Shown: positions 51,075 to 61,461 of the stretch, one piece after another
How positions within the stretch are numbered: position 1 is the first letter of the stretch
Layout: every line of letters starts with the position of its first letter
NCBI RefSeq assembly: GCF_019802045.1
Contig: NZ_JAHVHU010000002.1
Span: 496,001-560,000, forward strand
Direction of reading: 5' to 3'
Length of the DNA stretch: 64,000 nt
Source of the DNA: Membranihabitans marinus
GTDB taxonomy: Bacteria; Bacteroidota; Bacteroidia; Chitinophagales; Saprospiraceae
Notes under the pieces: model-generated
The model's database searches: none
The model's input: the letters and a program-made list of their open reading frames with translations, nothing else
What the model was told of the DNA's origin: nothing
Position numbers and translations under genes: made by a program

Positions 51075-51797
51075 CTACTCCTCGTCTTTGACCAACAATT
51101 GAAAACCATTCCCGTGAATGTTGACAATTTCTATGTTGTCATCGATCTTCAGGTACTTTCTCAACTTGGTTACAAAAACATCCATACTTCGAGCGGTGAA
51201 ATAATTATCCTCTCCCCAAATCTTGGTTAATGCTTCTGAACGCGTAAGTACATTGTTCAGGTTCAGGCAAAATAAGCGCAGCAACTGCGCTTCTTTGGGA
51301 GATAATTTACTTTCTTTCTCCTTTTCCCCGTTGTTGTAAATCAATCTGCGAAGCGGAAAGTCAAACGTGAAGTTGCCAAACTCAAATTCAGTTCGGTTGT
51401 CTTCATTTTCCAAACCGCCATTCTGACTTCTTTTGAGAATTGCCTGGACACGAAGCAGAAGTTCCTCGGAATTAAAGGGCTTGGTGATGTAGTCATCAGC
51501 CCCTATTTTAAGGCCCTTCACGATGTCATCGTTCATTGTCTTGGCGGTCAGAAAGATGATCGGTGTTTTCTTGTCATCTTCGCGGATTTCTTTTGCGAGG
51601 GTAAAACCATCTTTTTTTGGCATCATGACATCAAAAATACACAGATCAAACTCACCGCTGTCAAAAGCAATCTTGCCTTTTTCACCGTCGGAGCGAAGTG
51701 TGATATCAAAGTCATTCATTTCCAAATAAGACTTCAGGACGTCACCAAAATTTTGGTCGTCCTCTACTAATAAAATACTCGGCTTAGAATCATTCAT
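51075..51797 (-). CDS. OmpR/PhoB-type response regulator (RprY-like)
   Basis: 240 residues. The receiver domain (about 8-120) has the acidic pair EDD, the phospho-acceptor Asp in FDVMMPKKDG (about 55), the Thr in FLTAKT and the Lys in TKPFN. A winged-helix DNA-binding domain follows (about 135-235) with LSPKEAQLLRLF and the recognition region FTARSMDVFVTKLRKYL. It is transcribed after the histidine kinase gene with a 72-base gap and is its likely partner. The pair resembles Bacteroidota RprX/RprY, which responds to envelope conditions; the target genes are not evident here. Confidence 0.93.
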   Translation of the reverse strand: MNDSKPSILLVEDDQNFGDVLKSYLEMNDFDITLRSDGEKGKIAFDSGEFDLCIFDVMMPKKDGFTLAKEIREDDKKTPIIFLTAKTMNDDIVKGLKIGADDYITKPFNSEELLLRVQAILKRSQNGGLENEDNRTEFEFGNFTFDFPLRRLIYNNGEKEKESKLSPKEAQLLRLFCLNLNNVLTRSEALTKIWGEDNYFTARSMDVFVTKLRKYLKIDDNIEIVNIHGNGFQLLVKDEE

Positions 51798-51869
51798 AGG
51801 ATCTTGATTAAATTCAGGATATTAACGATTTAACAGTTCTTAAATTTTATAGTTCAGGAACTATTTTAT

Positions 51870-53345
51870 TTATTTCTCTTTCGGGTAGGGAAAAAACAAC
51901 TGAAATACACTTCCTTTTCCGAGTCTGCTATCGACATGTATTTGGCCGTGATGCGCATCCACCATGGCTTTCACATAGCTAAGGCCCAGTCCAAATCCTT
52001 TTATATCATGGATGTCACCGGTATGTATGCGATAAAATTTTTCAAAAATATTTTTGACCTGTTCCCGGTTCATTCCCTGCCCGTTATCTTCGATTTCGAT
52101 AATAATGCCTCCGTTGCCCGCTTTACTCCGAATCTGAATCAGCGGCTCTTCAGGCGTATATTTGTTGGCATTATCCAGTAAATTATGGAAAATATTGCTC
52201 AGATGGTTTTCATCTCCCTTGATGATGTGGGTGGGTGCACCAAGGTCAATAGTTATCCTACCACCTCTCCGTTTAACCTGCAGCTCAATATGGTTTTTGG
52301 CCTGGGTGAGCAATTGATGAACATCCACATATTCCATAGCCATTTTCAACCGCTTGTTGTTGAATTGAGCCATTTGTAGGACTTTTTCGACCTGGACCAG
52401 CATTCTTTTATTTTCTTCTTTGATGATGTTTGCAAACCGCTCTACTTTTTCTGGGCTTTTTACGATATTGGGATTCTGTATGGAATCCGTAGCCAGAGAG
52501 ATGGTCGCTATCGGCGTCTTAAATTCGTGGGTCATATTATTAATAAAGTCGGTTTTCATTTCTGCTATCCGTTTCTGTCTCAGAATGGTAAATATGGTAT
52601 ACAAAAATGAAAACAATGTGATGGCAATGAATATGACCGACAAGATAATATTCGTGAGTATTCGACTGATTATGAACCGGGTTCGCATCGGAAATTCGAT
52701 GATAAGCTTTCCTAAAGCCCGGTTGTTGTTATGAATAAATAAATTTGTGGCATACGGCGAATTCTTGAGTTTGTGATTGTGTTCTGTTATGGTCGCTTCA
52801 ATATCTTCTTCGGGGAAAACCACAAAGTTTCCATCCATGATCACGATGTTCCCATCCTGGTTTGAAAGAATGCCATAATGATAATCTGTTTTGATCCCTC
52901 TGCTGCGCAGATTGTTGCGTATGCTGTTGTCCAATTTTTCAAGATTGATCAAATCCGTGATCCGCTGACTTTTCAATCCATCTGCGCCCATCTTGTTGAT
53001 GAACGCGGATTCTACCAGATTTTTTAATTTTTCAAGATCGATCTGACTCTCTCTGATCTGGTCAAGTTCTGCTTCTGAAAATAGATCGGACCACTTAGTA
53101 ACCGTCGAATCCTGTAAATGCCGTTGTCCCAAAATGTGGCTCAACTGTGGCCGTCGGTCGTTGCCGTAAAAGCGGTCTTCGATCTCTTGCTTGACGCTGT
53201 TCAGGGCGGAGTATACTTCAGTATCAAATTGATCTTCGACGACTTTGATGTTCTCACGGATCCAGTTTACCTGCATCCAGACAATGCCGGCAATAGCTAT
53301 GATCATCAGTCCCGCCACCCACCAGATCCATTTTATGTTTGACAT
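51870..53345 (-). CDS. Sensor histidine kinase (RprX-like)
   Basis: 491 residues. Two transmembrane helices (about 8-25 and 228-250) enclose a periplasmic sensor region of about 200 residues without a familiar domain. The DHp domain has the phospho-acceptor His in MTHEFKTPIAT (near residue 275); the ATPase domain has the N box (HNLLDNANKYTPE), the G1 box (EDNGQGM) and the G2 box (GFGLGLSYVK). It should autophosphorylate and pass the phosphate to the response regulator encoded just downstream. It follows sprA on the same strand after 89 bases, so it may share the sprA transcript. Confidence 0.94.
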   Translation of the reverse strand: MSNIKWIWWVAGLMIIAIAGIVWMQVNWIRENIKVVEDQFDTEVYSALNSVKQEIEDRFYGNDRRPQLSHILGQRHLQDSTVTKWSDLFSEAELDQIRESQIDLEKLKNLVESAFINKMGADGLKSQRITDLINLEKLDNSIRNNLRSRGIKTDYHYGILSNQDGNIVIMDGNFVVFPEEDIEATITEHNHKLKNSPYATNLFIHNNNRALGKLIIEFPMRTRFIISRILTNIILSVIFIAITLFSFLYTIFTILRQKRIAEMKTDFINNMTHEFKTPIATISLATDSIQNPNIVKSPEKVERFANIIKEENKRMLVQVEKVLQMAQFNNKRLKMAMEYVDVHQLLTQAKNHIELQVKRRGGRITIDLGAPTHIIKGDENHLSNIFHNLLDNANKYTPEEPLIQIRSKAGNGGIIIEIEDNGQGMNREQVKNIFEKFYRIHTGDIHDIKGFGLGLSYVKAMVDAHHGQIHVDSRLGKGSVFQLFFPYPKEK

Positions 53346-53434
53346 GGAAGTCGTTTGATAAAAGTGATAATAATTTCCGTTCCCACCATATTAACAATTT
53401 CTGTCCATATGGTTGCATCGGGCAGCATTTTTTT

Positions 53435-56400
53435 CTAATCCAGCTTGTACCGAATCGTTGTACCGGTTTTGAAACGCGTAATCGGGTAGGAGTTAGAAGT
53501 CCAGGGAACTGTCCGATTGTATTCTCCATACAGCCGAATGGTCATTTTGTCATTGAGCTCATAGTCCACGGTGGGTCTCATGCTGATGTTTCGGGCGCCA
53601 GACGATACCTGTGGTTGAATTTCTGAGTCAAACAAATGGATCACAGATATATTGTTCCCATAGCTAAAGTCTACCTGAACGATGATGTCATTGCCGGCCT
53701 CTGCATCCCGACTACTCCGGTTTTGGCCGGGTTGTTGAACCGATCCAGGCTGCGGGCGGCTGGGTCTTCTTTTTTCACCACCTGATCCAAAAGGAAGGTT
53801 GACATTTTTTAGGGTAGCACCAAACCCGATGCGTATCTCCGAGGAATTGTTTTCATTGAGTTGGTAATTGGTTAGACTAAGCGCCAGATTCCTGCTCTTT
53901 ACATAATCTACGGAGAAGTTGAAGTCATTTTTAGTTCGGACCTCTATGCCCAAAAGTGGATTAAATTGTTCTGATATGACCACATCAGGTATTTCGTATT
54001 CACTGTAATAATTGCCAGTCAACTCATTGATGTTGTCCATGGGACTTTCCGGTTCGTAATCCCGGTCCGTTCGGAACGAATTTATATTTAAATTCGACTG
54101 GTATCCGTGGCGCAATGCGAAGTTGGAGAATAATTCATTAAAGAACGGGATCTTGCTCAGCCCATTGTAGTTGAGCTGCCAGTTCAGTTTAGGTGATACA
54201 TCCAAAAACTTGAGCGTTGACTTGGTCGGGTCTTTGTCTGTATAAGCAGCCAGGAAGGCCGGCACCAAAACTTCCTGTTGATATCTGCCATGGCCTTCGG
54301 TATATTCAGGACCATCTAATGCATGTTCGCCATCCCCCAATCGTTGAGATATAGCCTCCCGGTTGTCTTCGAATGTCGAAAATAAGTTCTGGACGTAGGC
54401 AGTGTCGTTTTTCATAAATGTGTTCAGTGAAAAGAATGAGACAGAATAACTTCCGACATCTCGGGGAGCGAGATGTTTGAAATCGCCTCCTGCTTCCTGA
54501 ACCTTGAAGAATTCGAAATTGTTTTCCACGAAGTTCTTATTGGCCGTCACGGTAATTTTGAAGTCCCGGAATGGTTCCACATCCATGCTGGCATCAATGC
54601 GCTGAGTACGGTTTCGCACAACCTCCTGGTTGAGCAGAATCGTATTCGTGATGTACTGCTCTGAGCCGGACACAAGACTGTTTAACCATTGATCTGTCGG
54701 CTGAACCCCCAAGATATAACCGATTCCTGGCGCGGACCATGCTTCATTCATGCCAAGAAACTTTGGTTCTGGGGTAAATCCTGGAACCACACTGCTGAAG
54801 TTTTCTGTATAGTTGAATTTTATCGTACGCAATGACATCAAAGGTCGAAGGAGGGCAGTCTCGGCAATTCCCGGACCACTTGATCCACTGCTGCGACTAT
54901 CTTGATCAGCGTCCTGGGAACTGGTTCCCGGCCGTTGACGACTCCGGGCGTTGCCATTGGTTGCAGGTTGACCCAATTGAAAATCATTGACTGCTTTAAG
55001 ATATCCCACTTTATTATACAACTGCAAGAAGTTTACATTGGCATTGACAGATCTGGATTGGGAGTTTTGAATGATATTCCCAAATTCCTGGGCATTGAGG
55101 GCTGCAGCACTCCAGGTGTAAGTTGTCGATAATTGTGTGCCGACGTCTATAAAGTCAAGGAAAGGTAAGTACTTAAAGGGGAGGGCGTAAGTCAGATTTA
55201 CCTTGTGCTGATAATTTTTTGGACGTCCCAGGTTCGTTAGGTTATTCCACAAGGTATCCCTGATTTCAGAAGGATCATATGGATTTCTATTTTCATCCAG
55301 CACGGGCAATTCATCGATGATGGAATTGCTGATGGCATCAAAATTTAGTCTTAGAGACCGGGTCAGATTCCAGGCCAGATTGTAGTTTCGATCCCAGGTG
55401 AATCGTTTGGTATACCAGTCACTGAATTCCGGTTCCATAAACCGGTATTCGGTGGTGCTCTGAAATCGATTCAGCTCATTTCGGAACGCCAGATTCGAAG
55501 GAATTGGATTAAAGTTGAATTCTGACAAAAATTTCAGAAATTTATCATTGGCGATTGCATTTTTCAATGGGGTGATGTAGAGCGGTTGTGCTGAATAATT
55601 ATAATCCAGAGCACCACGCTGCTGTTCTATTTTGTCTTCTTCTATGATCGGATCAGACTGAATACTCGTTGTTTTGGAATACGACACACTAAAGTTCTGC
55701 ACATCCCACGGTTTGGGCTTCTGGTCAGCCTGGTTGCCTCGCATTACCCGCACATTATCCAATGAAATTGTTTTTCGAACCTCTCGGATAATTGCCTGGT
55801 CACGGACGGAGTCTCGTTCTGCCGGAGCAACGGTTTCCAGTTTCTGATCCAGGGTTAAGTCATTGTCATACGGATCATACTTGGGTGTTGCTGTAGCGTT
55901 GGAGTATTGCGCGAAAAAAGGAATACTAAGATTCCATTGGTCCGGCAGTAGTTTATTCAATTGCAAATTGGTCGATACATTGTAATCAAACATACGTTCT
56001 TTCTGTCTTTGGATGAGTTTCTGATCCAGCGTTCCCCATCCCACCGTACTGAAATTGGACGCAAAGTTTACGCGGCCAAGATCTGCTAACTGGACATCGA
56101 GCCGAGCCAATGCAGCCATCCCTCCTTCTTCATTAAGACCCTGCATTCTAAGTTCATTCACCCATATTTCACCACATTTATTCAGGTGATCCTCTGCCGT
56201 GTTTCGGACACCGATCATGACTGCTTTCGGATCCCCCAGCGTAGGATTTCCCACTACCCGGACTTTGTTGGATGGCTTGTCCGGATCAGAGACCACATAA
56301 GGGATGGTCTCGGGTGCTCCTTCCGCGTTTCGTTCTATTTTGGTGTTGACAAACAGATCCAGCGGGAAGTCAAAACTGTTTTCTCTCTTCCATACTTCAT

Positions 56401-59400
56401 TCACGTATTCCAGGCTGCCAGTAGAAACCGAACCTACATTTTCCAACCTTGAGATAACCAACGGGATTTCATATTCATAGTAGTTGTTCGAAAAGTCTGA
56501 CCCCAGGCGCAGAAAAACAGACAAATCCCCATCGTTTAGCTTTTCCTTTTTTTCTTCGGCGTGAACAAACATTTTTAATCGCTCGAAATCTCGGAAATCA
56601 AATCGACCGATAATTTTGTAAATGGCTGCCGCCTCCCCATGTGGCAGGTTGCAGATGTCCATGGCAATGGATTGTTCGTTTTGAGCAATATTATTCACCG
56701 TGGCATAACTGACTTCTCGTTTAATCCCCGGAGGTACTTTGTACTGGAAGGGGAATTTTCCGCTATTTTCTTCAATATTGACCACATTTACATCAAAATC
56801 AATATCATCCGATATGGGATTCGGTTCACCGATTCCGGGCTGACTGAGGCTCTTGGTATACCGTCTCCAGGTATTGTTGACCAATTCCAGTTTTGCAAAA
56901 CGGAAAATGGCTCGTGACTTGAAGCCACTCATATACATTCGCATAAACCGGATCGATCGAAAATCTTTGATACTTCCTACTTTTCGGTCAAAATCCTGAA
57001 TTGGAATTTTAAGACGGTACCACACTGCTCCGGATGAAGACTTGATGGTATCTGTGATAAAATCCATTTGTTGGATCCCGCCTGTGTTGGGATCGTATTC
57101 AATGGGAATTTCATACTCAAAATAGGCTTCGGATTCATTGAGGGTGTTATCGTTGTTCAAGTCCTCATTATCGGGCATATTGGTATTGGATTCCAGAGTA
57201 CGACCTTCTGAGGCTTTGGAGTTTCCTTCGTAATTGTTGGACTTCGCATACCGCTCCAGTACATCGGTGTAGTTTTCAGGAAAAGACCGGAATGAAACAT
57301 AATTATCATTCGATGGATCATTTTCTATTTCTTCGCGGGCATTGGCATTTAGTGATTGGATGGCCTGAAGGTATTCAGCGAAGAAAGAACGTTCTTCATC
57401 GTCTGACAGTCCGTCATACCCGACATCTTGTTTGGCCCGGTTCTCCGGGTTGGGGTCGAAGGAACGGGTAATGTTTCTGATTCGTGGTACAACGCCAAGG
57501 TTGGTAGTGTCCAGTGGCGCATTGGATCCTGGAACAGGCAGTCCGTTTTCGAAAAACATGCGTCCATCCTTGACGATATCTTCTGATACATTGCCCAGAT
57601 TGATATACATCTTACCACCACTTTCAAGTTGCGTCCCATCTGGTTGTTCCATAAATGGATTCATCACCCACATCTCAATGTACTCGACATTGGCTGCTTC
57701 AAAATCATTTCTTTGCAGTGAACGCATTATACCGCCCCATCTTGATTCTGGCCGTCTGAGGTTTCCATCCGGATCAAGTCCTGCACTGAATTCAGTCCCG
57801 TCCGGTACGTCGTAATTATAAGGTCCTCGTTTGGTCGGATCGTAGGTCACATCGAAAGTGAGGAAAGTGGATGCAAACTGAAGATCAATTTCCCGATTGG
57901 GAAAGATTTCACGTATAGGAATGGCACGGGTGTAGGGATTGCTGTTGTCTGCATAGATGGACTCCAACCGATACCAGGACATGTTGGCCCGGTTCACGCC
58001 AGTCAACATCGAATTGGTCAGCGTGGATTCAGGGAATTTAGGGTTATTATTGTTCAGATCATTTTGAGGGATTGAAGAGATAACCCAGTCTGTAGTGGGG
58101 AGTCGCAGATCAATCCCTGTCGAACTTCCTTCGAAATCATCAAGATAGGCTGTACCACCGGTCGAATCCACATCGATTGCCTTGGAGTGTCCAGGTTTTA
58201 ACCAAGCTCCCTCCACTGCAAGATCCACACTACTTTCTGAGGTGGTGTTAATCAAGGGCAGGTTGTTGAGAAACCGCGTGATCCAAGGTGCCGGCTTACT
58301 CATGTTCATATCGAGTCCGACGATCCTGTTGTTGATGGGATCTTCACCGTAGTTCACCTTTTGGGTGAATGGCCGTTCCCAAAGGTGCATATAGGTCGCT
58401 CCCACATTGAGCTCGTCACTAAAGGCATAATCTGCACGTAATCCGACCATGTTCTTTCGATTGAGGTTGAACAAACCCTGATCCTCATAGGAAACCCGAA
58501 TATTGACCCCCGGTCCGGTATACGCACTGTTCGTGATGCGGACTTTACCCAACCCATAATTCACTTCATAATCTACGCCTTCGATCAATTCCTGGCTTCC
58601 GGCATAGACTTTTACAGAGCCCCGGGGTACATTGAATGCCCGGAGATCATACTCGTCAGAAGCGCTGGCTTTGTAGCGTCCTTTAATCAGAAATCGGTTT
58701 TTCTCTGTAAACTCCCGCGCGACAACAATGGTACTGTCGTATAACTCTTGGTACACGAATTTTTCGATCAGTTCAGGATCGTCCAACCGTTCTGCCAGGT
58801 TGGAGCCAAATGGCTCCAAAGTGGGGAACATCATCCGGCCCGTGTTCAGATTGAAAGTAACCCCGTTCACAAAGTCGAACTGACCATCTCCACCGGGTTG
58901 CGGATCTCCGGTGGTGGTTAACTGATCGAGTCCAAACAAATTGAGCAGGGGCAGATTTTCATATTTTTCTGTCGGCAAATACCTTTTTAATGATTTCCCG
59001 GGATCTTCATAGAAGATGTCCAGACGGAAATCCTCCTGACTTACCTGATAAGCACCGATGGAGTAAAAGTTCTTCATCATCAGATCCCAAAGCGGCAAAT
59101 CCACATTCTGGGTGGTTGCTTTCAGAAGTTTGGTGAATAGTACCGTAGTGGTATCTGGATTGAGTGGTAAATCGGTTGAGAATTCTCCGACTTGATATTT
59201 TTCACCATTGTACTCATATTCATATGAAACTGCCAGTACCTGATCGGGGCGCAATGCGGTGGTTAATGAAATATAGCCCAGATCCGGATCGAGGCGATAT
59301 TCTGATGGTCGCAGCAAACGGGCTCCTACTTTTTCAAAATCTCTGGATTGTTCCAGGCGAAACTGCGAGGTCAAAGTAGCTACAGCCATGTCAAGGTTGC

Positions 59401-60673
59401 GAATCGAACCAGATGAAGTGATGGCATCATAAATTGAATTCGATGAATTGTCCGGCAATCCATCTCCGGTAATGTCCGGATTGACCACCACTGGTGGGTT
59501 TTGAAAATTGGGGTTTTGGTTAAATATTTTATCCGTTTCACCCAGATCAGCAATCGCCAGAATGTCCCGGGAGTCTTCCACCTGGTTTCGATCGTTGGTG
59601 ACCCATACCTCCGTCCGCGTAATCTTATACAATGAACGTACCTGCGGGAGTATGGACAACGCTTCTTCGAAATTCTCCCGAAAGTAGTGAGCCAAAAAGA
59701 AGTGTCGGTTTTCATCATAATTATCCGCATCCACTTCAAACTCCTGTACTTCTCCGCCACCCTCAATGTTCAGGTCTTTTTGTTCGCTGTTCTGTTGGGA
59801 CAGGATGGTTGTCAACCGAAGTCTTCCAAACTGGGTGCCCAATTTTACACCAAAAAGATTTTCTGAACCATGGATCAATTGACTGTTCAGCGGGAGACTT
59901 ACATACCCTGCATCGATCGTTTTGATGATTTCATCTTCGGAAAAATTGTCGGTATCATAATTGATTTTAAGATTTTGATCAAAATTAAACGTAGACTTGT
60001 TGTCCCAGTTAAATTTCAGATTGAGCTTATTCCCAATGCTTCCTTCGACATCGAGCCGGATCGGCATATCAAAATCAAGTCCGCCGTAACGCTGTTGCCG
60101 TTCCAACAGGATGGGGTTTTCAACGTTTTGGTATTCATACCCCAGGGTAATATCGACACTACCACGTGGTCGTATATCGATTTCTGAACCTCCGAACAAT
60201 CGATCAGCGAGATTTTTGGACACATCGATTTTCTCCATGGGATCCAGATCCAGGCCACCGCCTGGGGTGACACCTGAAATCCGGTTCAGATATTCTTGTT
60301 CTTGTTGTTCCTTTCGATATTGGAGATATTCACTAAATGTCATGGTCGGTGAATAGGGCCGGTATTCATCACCGAGTTGGTTGATGAAGTTATAGGTATT
60401 CGACTCGGGGTCGTATTGGACCTTGTCCTCCAGCAACGGAGGATCTTTCAGATCAAAAGGGTTTTCTTGGTTGGGTTGGGTCAAATATTTTCCGATGTTT
60501 CCTATGCCTGGTACAGTATCTCGTACCTTACTTTGGTTTTTAGACCAGTGGGTTGATAGGGGCAGATCATGGGGTCCATTTGCCTCAATCGTCCAGGAAC
60601 AGAGCAATAAGATATTGACACTGAGCGCGATGACTGCAATATCCCGGAACTTTAAGTCAAAGTCAAAATTCAT
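53435..60673 (-). CDS. sprA: SprA, outer-membrane translocon of the type IX secretion system
   Basis: 2412 residues, close to the 2400 of known SprA (Sov) proteins. It has an N-terminal hydrophobic export signal (about 10-32) and two copies of the SprA N-terminal type segment, one around residue 175 with VDITLGYEYQNVENP and a RQRYGG stretch. Long barrel-type alternating strands follow, with repeated YNYDVPDGT-, LGFGAT- and NISMRPTVDYELNDKM-type regions, and the chain ends in a TTIRYKLD beta signal. SprA forms the giant single-chain barrel that releases T9SS cargo and serves gliding adhesin export. The CHU_C-type protein at 36343 is a probable cargo. ruvA lies 59 bases upstream on the same strand, an arrangement seen in other Bacteroidota. 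Confidence 0.96.
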   Translation of the reverse strand: MNFDFDLKFRDIAVIALSVNILLLCSWTIEANGPHDLPLSTHWSKNQSKVRDTVPGIGNIGKYLTQPNQENPFDLKDPPLLEDKVQYDPESNTYNFINQLGDEYRPYSPTMTFSEYLQYRKEQQEQEYLNRISGVTPGGGLDLDPMEKIDVSKNLADRLFGGSEIDIRPRGSVDITLGYEYQNVENPILLERQQRYGGLDFDMPIRLDVEGSIGNKLNLKFNWDNKSTFNFDQNLKINYDTDNFSEDEIIKTIDAGYVSLPLNSQLIHGSENLFGVKLGTQFGRLRLTTILSQQNSEQKDLNIEGGGEVQEFEVDADNYDENRHFFLAHYFRENFEEALSILPQVRSLYKITRTEVWVTNDRNQVEDSRDILAIADLGETDKIFNQNPNFQNPPVVVNPDITGDGLPDNSSNSIYDAITSSGSIRNLDMAVATLTSQFRLEQSRDFEKVGARLLRPSEYRLDPDLGYISLTTALRPDQVLAVSYEYEYNGEKYQVGEFSTDLPLNPDTTTVLFTKLLKATTQNVDLPLWDLMMKNFYSIGAYQVSQEDFRLDIFYEDPGKSLKRYLPTEKYENLPLLNLFGLDQLTTTGDPQPGGDGQFDFVNGVTFNLNTGRMMFPTLEPFGSNLAERLDDPELIEKFVYQELYDSTIVVAREFTEKNRFLIKGRYKASASDEYDLRAFNVPRGSVKVYAGSQELIEGVDYEVNYGLGKVRITNSAYTGPGVNIRVSYEDQGLFNLNRKNMVGLRADYAFSDELNVGATYMHLWERPFTQKVNYGEDPINNRIVGLDMNMSKPAPWITRFLNNLPLINTTSESSVDLAVEGAWLKPGHSKAIDVDSTGGTAYLDDFEGSSTGIDLRLPTTDWVISSIPQNDLNNNNPKFPESTLTNSMLTGVNRANMSWYRLESIYADNSNPYTRAIPIREIFPNREIDLQFASTFLTFDVTYDPTKRGPYNYDVPDGTEFSAGLDPDGNLRRPESRWGGIMRSLQRNDFEAANVEYIEMWVMNPFMEQPDGTQLESGGKMYINLGNVSEDIVKDGRMFFENGLPVPGSNAPLDTTNLGVVPRIRNITRSFDPNPENRAKQDVGYDGLSDDEERSFFAEYLQAIQSLNANAREEIENDPSNDNYVSFRSFPENYTDVLERYAKSNNYEGNSKASEGRTLESNTNMPDNEDLNNDNTLNESEAYFEYEIPIEYDPNTGGIQQMDFITDTIKSSSGAVWYRLKIPIQDFDRKVGSIKDFRSIRFMRMYMSGFKSRAIFRFAKLELVNNTWRRYTKSLSQPGIGEPNPISDDIDFDVNVVNIEENSGKFPFQYKVPPGIKREVSYATVNNIAQNEQSIAMDICNLPHGEAAAIYKIIGRFDFRDFERLKMFVHAEEKKEKLNDGDLSVFLRLGSDFSNNYYEYEIPLVISRLENVGSVSTGSLEYVNEVWKRENSFDFPLDLFVNTKIERNAEGAPETIPYVVSDPDKPSNKVRVVGNPTLGDPKAVMIGVRNTAEDHLNKCGEIWVNELRMQGLNEEGGMAALARLDVQLADLGRVNFASNFSTVGWGTLDQKLIQRQKERMFDYNVSTNLQLNKLLPDQWNLSIPFFAQYSNATATPKYDPYDNDLTLDQKLETVAPAERDSVRDQAIIREVRKTISLDNVRVMRGNQADQKPKPWDVQNFSVSYSKTTSIQSDPIIEEDKIEQQRGALDYNYSAQPLYITPLKNAIANDKFLKFLSEFNFNPIPSNLAFRNELNRFQSTTEYRFMEPEFSDWYTKRFTWDRNYNLAWNLTRSLRLNFDAISNSIIDELPVLDENRNPYDPSEIRDTLWNNLTNLGRPKNYQHKVNLTYALPFKYLPFLDFIDVGTQLSTTYTWSAAALNAQEFGNIIQNSQSRSVNANVNFLQLYNKVGYLKAVNDFQLGQPATNGNARSRQRPGTSSQDADQDSRSSGSSGPGIAETALLRPLMSLRTIKFNYTENFSSVVPGFTPEPKFLGMNEAWSAPGIGYILGVQPTDQWLNSLVSGSEQYITNTILLNQEVVRNRTQRIDASMDVEPFRDFKITVTANKNFVENNFEFFKVQEAGGDFKHLAPRDVGSYSVSFFSLNTFMKNDTAYVQNLFSTFEDNREAISQRLGDGEHALDGPEYTEGHGRYQQEVLVPAFLAAYTDKDPTKSTLKFLDVSPKLNWQLNYNGLSKIPFFNELFSNFALRHGYQSNLNINSFRTDRDYEPESPMDNINELTGNYYSEYEIPDVVISEQFNPLLGIEVRTKNDFNFSVDYVKSRNLALSLTNYQLNENNSSEIRIGFGATLKNVNLPFGSGGEKRRPSRPQPGSVQQPGQNRSSRDAEAGNDIIVQVDFSYGNNISVIHLFDSEIQPQVSSGARNISMRPTVDYELNDKMTIRLYGEYNRTVPWTSNSYPITRFKTGTTIRYKLD

Positions 60674-60732
60674 AAATCTTCACAAAAGTTATGGTAATTC
60701 AAATTCTAAACGACAAGAATAGGAAATCATTA

Positions 60733-61335
60733 TCATGACATTAATTTTAATGCCTGTTTTATCATTATTTCTACAGTATCATCGGATTGCTCTTCCTTGA
60801 TTTTCATCAACGCATGCTGGATCTTTGCTGGTGGAAAACCCAATGTAAGCAGTGCCTGGCGAACTTCGTTGATGTTGTTTTGCTCAGCGGTTGTTGCTGG
60901 TGAAACCGTAGATGGATTGGCTAGCTTTGTATGGATTCTTGAGATTTTATCCCGAAGATCGATTAATACCCGTTCTGCGGTCTTGGTGCCAATGCCTTTG
61001 ACACTTTTAAAAGCATGAACATCTTCAGATTCTACAGCCTGAACCACCTGACCCGGAGTCATTGATGAAAGAATCAATCGAGCCGTATTTGGCCCGATGC
61101 CACTGATGTTAATAAATAATTCAAACGTTGTGCGTTCTTCCTCCGTGATAAATCCATACATCGCCCGGGTATCTTCTCTGATGTAATAGTGCGTGTACAG
61201 TTTGATGTCCTCCTTGTTCTGGAGAGCAGAATAGGTGTGAACGGAAATATGTATTATATATCCGATGCCATTATTCTCCAAAATAACATGCGTTGGATCT
61301 TTTTCGATGATTCTACCAGTAATGTATTCGTACAT
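60733..61335 (-). CDS. ruvA: Holliday junction branch migration protein RuvA
   Basis: 200 residues, the normal length. Domain I (MYEYITGRIIEKDPTHVILENNG and IGYIIHIS), helix-hairpin-helix motifs in domain II (ISGIGPNTARLIL and VKGIGTKTAERVLIDLRDK) and a C-terminal UBA-like domain III (EVRQALLTLGFPPAKIQHAL) are all visible. RuvA binds four-way junctions as a tetramer and loads RuvB. A TATCTTTG box lies about 25 bases before the start. sprA follows on the same strand. Confidence 0.97.
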   Translation of the reverse strand: MYEYITGRIIEKDPTHVILENNGIGYIIHISVHTYSALQNKEDIKLYTHYYIREDTRAMYGFITEEERTTFELFINISGIGPNTARLILSSMTPGQVVQAVESEDVHAFKSVKGIGTKTAERVLIDLRDKISRIHTKLANPSTVSPATTAEQNNINEVRQALLTLGFPPAKIQHALMKIKEEQSDDTVEIMIKQALKLMS

Positions 61336-61357
61336 AGCTTTTATTTTTTGTCAAAGG

Positions 61358-61365
61358 CAAAGATA
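61358..61365 (-). promoter_or_regulatory. -7 promoter element upstream of ruvA
   Basis: CAAAGATA on the plus strand is TATCTTTG on the minus strand, a match to TAnnTTTG, placed 23 bases before the ruvA start; it may drive ruvA-sprA and the two-component genes. No clear -33 box. Confidence 0.5.
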
Positions 61366-61461
61366 TCCTTATATTAGTTAATGTCGTAATATGTAATCAA
61401 ATTCTGTACCGTTTTTTAAAAAGACCCTATCTTTAGCCTTTTTAGAACGTAAAAAAGAACC

